DNA from: an uncultured Leptolyngbya sp.
Lineage (GTDB): Bacteria; Cyanobacteriota; Cyanobacteriia; Phormidesmidales; Phormidesmidaceae
Direction of reading: 5' to 3'
Length of the DNA: 27,424 nucleotides
Assembly: GCA_937899365.1 (NCBI GenBank)
Contig: CALBPH010000408.1
Location: forward strand, 1-27,424
The first letter of the stretch is position 1; each line of letters opens with the position of its first letter. Positions 24,084 through 27,424 of the stretch are shown here, piece after piece. The position numbers and the translations under genes are program-made. The notes below the pieces were generated by a model. It searched no databases and had not been told where the DNA came from. It was given only the letters and a program-made list of their open reading frames with translations.

Positions 24084-25910
24084 TTAGCGACGACGGAACC
24101 AGGTAATACCGGCCCCGACTAATCCCACCAGCGGGAATACAACCAGTGCTAGAACGATGACCATAATCTGTCGAGATACGGTCATGGTAATACGGCGATT
24201 GGTGATTTCCTTTGGGCGAATTGATAGCGTAGTATTCTCCAAATCACTCAGCCAGGTAACGCTGTTAAGAAACACATCGCCATTGAGTTGTTGATCGAAC
24301 AGTCCATCGGTGGCAAATGTGGCATTACCAATAACCACAAGACGGGCTTCTTTCTCTGATTCATCTTCTAGTTTGTCTTCTGGTTCGTCCAGGGGCAATG
24401 GCTCACCGGGCTCTGCTTCAGTTTGTTCTGCCGCTTCGACGTTATCAGCTGAGGGTGTGTCTACACTAGTCTCGTTGGCATCAGGTGTCTCTGAAACGTT
24501 GGCGTCAGCCTCGTCTACATCAGATATTTCTGTTTCAGCTGCGTTATCTTGGTCCTCTTCAGATGTCTCTTCTGATGCGGCATCCTCTGACAAATTTTCT
24601 GTTGCGTCGGGCGTAGTCTCTTCTGACGGGTCTTCTGTTATCTCTCTCGGCTGGGCTTGTTTGGTTAAAACAACACCAATATTAAAGGGACCCTCCGGCG
24701 CCTGCGGGGTATCAACATTGAGCTCCCCTGTTTCAGACAGCGGTTCAGCATAGCTTTGGGAATTACTCAAAAGTAAGGGTGTGGCGTCCACACCGTCTAT
24801 GGGCGCTAACTGAATAGGCCGGGCCAGGGGGTAAAACGAACGGCCATTATCAAAGTCTGCGGTGATGGGGTGGGGACCATAGGCGGTTACCAGGGGAGCA
24901 GCAGGCCCTAAACCGACGATTTGGCCCGTATTCGAAGCATCCACAATCAGCCGTTCATCAAAGGTGACGCCCCAGCCGTCTAATAGAGCATCTAACTCAG
25001 GTTCGGCTTGCGGATCCACCATTAAGAGAACACTGCCACCGCCATTTAGGTAGGTTTTGAGCGCGTCCACCTCCGGTGGGAAAAATGCTTGTTTAGGCCC
25101 AGCGATCACAATTGCATCGGCATCGTCGGGTACGACAGCGGTCTGGGCCAGGTTGAGGGGTTCAATGGTAAAGCCATCTGATTCTAAAGCAGCGGCGGCT
25201 TGGGCATAGCCTGACGTACTGCCATCAATCACAAATTCTTCGTGGCCTTGGATAAAGTACACCACTGCGTTGCGATCGCGACCGATCTGAGCCAGCTTAT
25301 TGGTTAGATCCTGCTCAGTTAACCCTTGCACCCCCAAGGTCTGAACAAATATCTTGTCATCCCCAACTGCCAGGTGCACCTCACGCCCCTCACCACTAAC
25401 ATTAAACTCACGGGCCGCCGCCGGATCTTGAAACGGATTGATGTGCTCATAGGTGAGGATGTCATTAAATTTTCGATAGCTATCCAATAGCTGCTCGTCG
25501 TTCGGGTTAAATGCGGAGTCAAAAACTACCACATTGACGGGCTGGTCTAAATTTGTCACCACTGACCTCGACTCAGGTGCCAGGGTAAACAGCCCGGCCT
25601 CGGTTAGGTCAATACGAGGGGCATATTGCACCGATAGAAAATTAATAATACCGAGAATAAGCAACATGGACAGGGTGGCCAACACCGCATTGGTTCCAGC
25701 CTGGGTGGAGCGATTTTGCCAGAAGCTGCGATAGCCAAACCCACCGAGCACCAAACTCACTAGGGTCAGCACCAGACCTGCCACCAGTTGTCCATTGGGC
25801 AGGGTACTCCTAGTGTCAACAAAGCCGGCCTCGAGACCCGCCGTAGTCAGAGCCAACCCAGGCCATAGCAGCCAGCGGAGATATTTACGAGAGGTAGATA
25901 GCGCTTTCAT
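24084..25910 (-). CDS. GldG-like ABC transporter auxiliary protein (ABC_transp_aux family)
   Basis: Three N-terminal membrane segments (about 12-30, 40-60, 78-96) are followed by RIDLTEAGLFTLAPESRSVV and the GldG-type body. Landmarks there are VNVVVFDSAF, AVVYFIQGHEEF, GYAQAAAALESDGF, DADAIVIAGPKQAFF and LNGGGSVLLMVDPQAE. A C-terminal membrane helix (about 578-604) ends in WFRRR. Residues about 425-520 form an acidic, Thr/Ser-rich low-complexity insert, placed between GPFNIGVVLTKQAQ and RLVVIGNATFATDG, which are usually close together. The family (GldG in Bacteroidetes gliding; also widespread in cyanobacteria) works with an ABC-2 permease and ATPase. In this organism the substrate is unknown. 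It lies 161 bp after the permease gene and 15 bp before DUF4340. Confidence 0.8.
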   Translation of the reverse strand: MKALSTSRKYLRWLLWPGLALTTAGLEAGFVDTRSTLPNGQLVAGLVLTLVSLVLGGFGYRSFWQNRSTQAGTNAVLATLSMLLILGIINFLSVQYAPRIDLTEAGLFTLAPESRSVVTNLDQPVNVVVFDSAFNPNDEQLLDSYRKFNDILTYEHINPFQDPAAAREFNVSGEGREVHLAVGDDKIFVQTLGVQGLTEQDLTNKLAQIGRDRNAVVYFIQGHEEFVIDGSTSGYAQAAAALESDGFTIEPLNLAQTAVVPDDADAIVIAGPKQAFFPPEVDALKTYLNGGGSVLLMVDPQAEPELDALLDGWGVTFDERLIVDASNTGQIVGLGPAAPLVTAYGPHPITADFDNGRSFYPLARPIQLAPIDGVDATPLLLSNSQSYAEPLSETGELNVDTPQAPEGPFNIGVVLTKQAQPREITEDPSEETTPDATENLSEDAASEETSEEDQDNAAETEISDVDEADANVSETPDANETSVDTPSADNVEAAEQTEAEPGEPLPLDEPEDKLEDESEKEARLVVIGNATFATDGLFDQQLNGDVFLNSVTWLSDLENTTLSIRPKEITNRRITMTVSRQIMVIVLALVVFPLVGLVGAGITWFRRR

Positions 25911-26071
25911 AGGGTGGGGACAAAAATGAAAGTAACAGAAATAGGTAAGGGATTTTAGAGCTTTAGGGATAGAGTTTTTTACAGGCTCTCAACAGTAACG
26001 CTGGAGAAACATTGCATGGAATATCTATCGGCCCAACAGCGCAGCCCAATTGCCGAATAAACGTCATCTTC

Positions 26072-26881
26072 CTAATTTCTCTGAAACCTGAATGCTTCGA
26101 TAGATTGGGCCGTTAGAAAAATCCCTAAGACAGCATAGGAGAGAAACAGTATCAGGCCACTGATATCAAACACACCTTGGGTAAAGTCGTTGTAGTGCTT
26201 TAGCAAAGAAAGATGGCCGATGGCGTCACCAACGGGTCCGGGCAAGCCGCTAGCCACCCCTTCAACAACAAAAAGCACCAACACCAGCGCAAAGGTAAGA
26301 ATAGCCGCCAAAACACTACTTTCGGTCAGCGATGAAATGAACATTCCCAGGGAGAGTACGCCTGCAGCCAGTAAGATCAGCCCACCATGGCCCAAGAACA
26401 GTAGCCTCAGGTCAAACGGGGGGTCGGAAGCGCCCACAATAAAGGACTCGAGCACCAACAGCGGCAGTACCATGGTGATAAAGAACGTAACCACCCCCAG
26501 CAATTTGCCCAGGGCAACGGCCCAGTTGGTAATGGGTGAGGTGGCCAACAGCTCTAGGGTGCCTTGTTTGCGCTCGTCGGTATATAGCCCCATGGACAGC
26601 GCAGGCAATATAAACATAGACAGAGACCCCAACAGCCCCAGATAAAACTGGGTGAATTCATAGGGTAGGTCTAGCGGAGCGCTCTGAACCCCAGCCTGAT
26701 CGGCAAAGGCCGACTGGGTTAATAACCCCTGGGGACCAAAGACTAAAATAACCAGTAGAAACCCGGCTAGGAGCCAAAAAATAGTGGCAATGCCATAGGC
26801 CATGGGGGAGGCAAAGTAGCTTTGCAGCTCTCGACGGTAGATGGCAATAATGTTGCTAATAACGGTAATGATGCTATTCAT
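26072..26881 (-). CDS. ABC-2 type permease (GldF-like)
   Basis: A 269-residue membrane protein with about six helices. It opens with IYRRELQSYFASPMAYGIAT, typical of GldF-type ABC-2 permeases. It contains PALSMGLYTDERKQGTLELL (the conserved ExxxGTLELL coupling region) and SPITNWAVALGKLLG. The end is FLSYAVLGIFLTAQSIEAFR. It would form the membrane channel with the ATPase encoded just upstream. Its ATG overlaps the last 8 bp of the ATPase frame, showing translational coupling. The gene itself is intact, unlike the neighbouring ATPase gene. Confidence 0.9.
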   Translation of the reverse strand: MNSIITVISNIIAIYRRELQSYFASPMAYGIATIFWLLAGFLLVILVFGPQGLLTQSAFADQAGVQSAPLDLPYEFTQFYLGLLGSLSMFILPALSMGLYTDERKQGTLELLATSPITNWAVALGKLLGVVTFFITMVLPLLVLESFIVGASDPPFDLRLLFLGHGGLILLAAGVLSLGMFISSLTESSVLAAILTFALVLVLFVVEGVASGLPGPVGDAIGHLSLLKHYNDFTQGVFDISGLILFLSYAVLGIFLTAQSIEAFRFQRN

Positions 26882-27424
26882 CGCTGTCCGCTGACGTGTC
26901 TGTGGGTGAGGTATCTGTGGGTGAAGTATCTGTGGGTGGGTGGGCAGTGGGCTGAGTATCTGGGGACTCTGCCTCAGGAGCCGATGCTTCGGTACTTGGG
27001 ACCTCGGTATCTTGAAGGTCGGTAGCGTGGGGGTCGGTGGGGGCTACTGACGGTTCTTCAGTGGTCAGGTTTATAAACACATCTTCCAAGCTGACGCGGT
27101 TGCGGGAAAGCTCATAGAGGCCGAGGTCGGCTTTGATAATGGCATTTGCGCTCGCACTGCCCGGATCGGTCTCGGTCGCCGCCAACGTCTCCAGCGCGTG
27201 GGGCAGCACGTCGGCCATGCCAGCCGAGCTGTCAGAGTTGCGGTGGTGTCAGTGGCAACGATGCGACCCTGGTTGATGATGGTGATGCGATCGCAGGTCA
27301 TGCTCACCTCAGGCAAAATATGGGTCGAGAGGATGATGGTATGTTCACCCGCCAAACTTTTGATCAGGAAGCGCACGTCAATAATCTGCTATGGCTCCAG
27401 ACCGCCCGTCGGCTCGTCCAAAAT
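26874..27424 (-). pseudogene. C-terminal part of ABC transporter ATPase (GldA-like), with TAG and frameshift
   Basis: The gene enters from the right edge. The first visible residues are ILDEPTGGLEP (Walker B and D-loop). A TAG follows (27389-27391), then the same frame gives QIIDVRFLIKSLAGEHTIIL and STHILPEVSMTCDRI with the switch His. Near 27218-27222 the frame breaks: LTARLA is followed, in another frame, by MADVLPHALETLAA and the conserved ELSRNRVSLEDVFINLTTEE. One missing base would restore continuity. So two lesions hit a gene whose sequence is otherwise well conserved. The C-terminal 55 residues are acidic and Pro/Thr-rich and carry a DTSPT repeat. The ATPase drives the GldF/GldG-like transporter encoded downstream. 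The true end is TAG at 26874-26876. Confidence 0.75.
26896..26940. repeat. Three tandem 15-bp repeats encoding DTSPT
   Basis: Units at 26896-26910, 26911-26925 and 26926-26940 (first GTGTCTGTGGGTGAG, others GTATCTGTGGGTGAA/GGG) differ at one to three positions. Being a multiple of three, copy changes keep the reading frame and alter the length of the acidic tail of the ABC ATPase. Confidence 0.7.

Noticed and set aside
24310..24753. 147-codon plus-strand frame rich in Ser inside the GldG-like gene
   Set aside because: It is the antisense image of the acidic Asp/Glu/Thr/Ser insert; low complexity creates long open frames on both strands.
26220..26645. 141-codon plus-strand frame opposite the permease
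   Set aside because: It is antisense to a conserved membrane protein; composition (Ser/Thr/Asn/Pro) is that of a reversed hydrophobic gene.
5338..27424. Amber (TAG) codon reassigned or used for a special amino acid
   Set aside because: TAG ends the PRC-barrel, TPR and Sulfotransfer_2 genes at natural C-termini, and the other interrupted gene uses TAA-TGA; standard code with mutations or errors is simpler.
1..27424. CRISPR array or reverse-transcriptase/retron element
   Set aside because: No regularly spaced repeats of 25-40 bp, no cas genes and no reverse transcriptase motifs are visible on either strand.

Overview
The window is chromosomal DNA of a cyanobacterium. The palindrome GCGATCGC (HIP1, typical of many cyanobacterial genomes) occurs ten times by eye in 27.4 kb. 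Several protein types are also characteristic: a long-form Uma2/DUF820 protein, DUF2993, DUF697 GTPases, and Wza/Wzc-type export proteins of the cyanobacterial kind. A filamentous, possibly marine or brackish lineage (Leptolyngbya-like) would fit, but the genus is a guess.

Layout. (1) 1-2.5 kb: the right end of a probable genomic island. It holds the 3' end of a gene that looks like the C-terminal toxin region of a polymorphic (Rhs/CDI-like) toxin, a small gene placed like its immunity gene, an Uma2 protein, and a 42-nt 3' fragment of a tRNA-Thr(UGU). A strong hairpin follows that is probably the old tRNA terminator. (2) 2.7-11.9 kb: ordinary cyanobacterial genes. These are a DUF2993 lipid-binding protein, a Rieske mononuclear-iron oxygenase, pterin-4a-carbinolamine dehydratase, two neighbouring DUF697-type GTPases, a PAPS-dependent sulfotransferase, a PRC-barrel protein and a 13-repeat TPR protein. 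(3) 12.0-22.5 kb, all on the minus strand: a Wzx/Wzy-type exopolysaccharide locus. In transcription order it contains a Wzc-like co-polymerase/tyrosine kinase, a Wza-like outer-membrane exporter, a Wzx flippase, a GT2, a Wzy polymerase/ligase, a second GT2, a Sulfotransfer_2 enzyme and a GT14-type glycosyltransferase. The sulfotransferases suggest a sulfated polymer, comparable in idea to the synechan (xss) locus of Synechocystis. (4) 22.5-23.4 kb: a long non-coding stretch with hairpins. (5) 23.4-27.4 kb, minus strand: a Gld-type ABC operon (ATPase, ABC-2 permease, GldG-like auxiliary protein, DUF4340 protein).

The most striking pattern is three otherwise intact genes carrying premature stops. 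The first DUF697 GTPase has a TAG exactly where the Walker A lysine should be. The GT14 enzyme has consecutive in-frame TAA-TGA codons. The ABC ATPase has an in-frame TAG plus a frameshift. TAG also ends several intact genes here (PRC-barrel, TPR, Sulfotransfer_2), so a reassigned amber codon is unlikely. The choice is between recent gene decay and errors in the assembly.

Second in interest is the tRNA fragment next to the toxin/immunity pair. Its orientation predicts that an intact tRNA-Thr and an integrase lie to the left of this window. Other oddities are a second GTPase-like protein without G2/G3 motifs, acidic low-complexity segments in three of the four Gld-type ABC proteins, and several perfect inverted repeats between genes.
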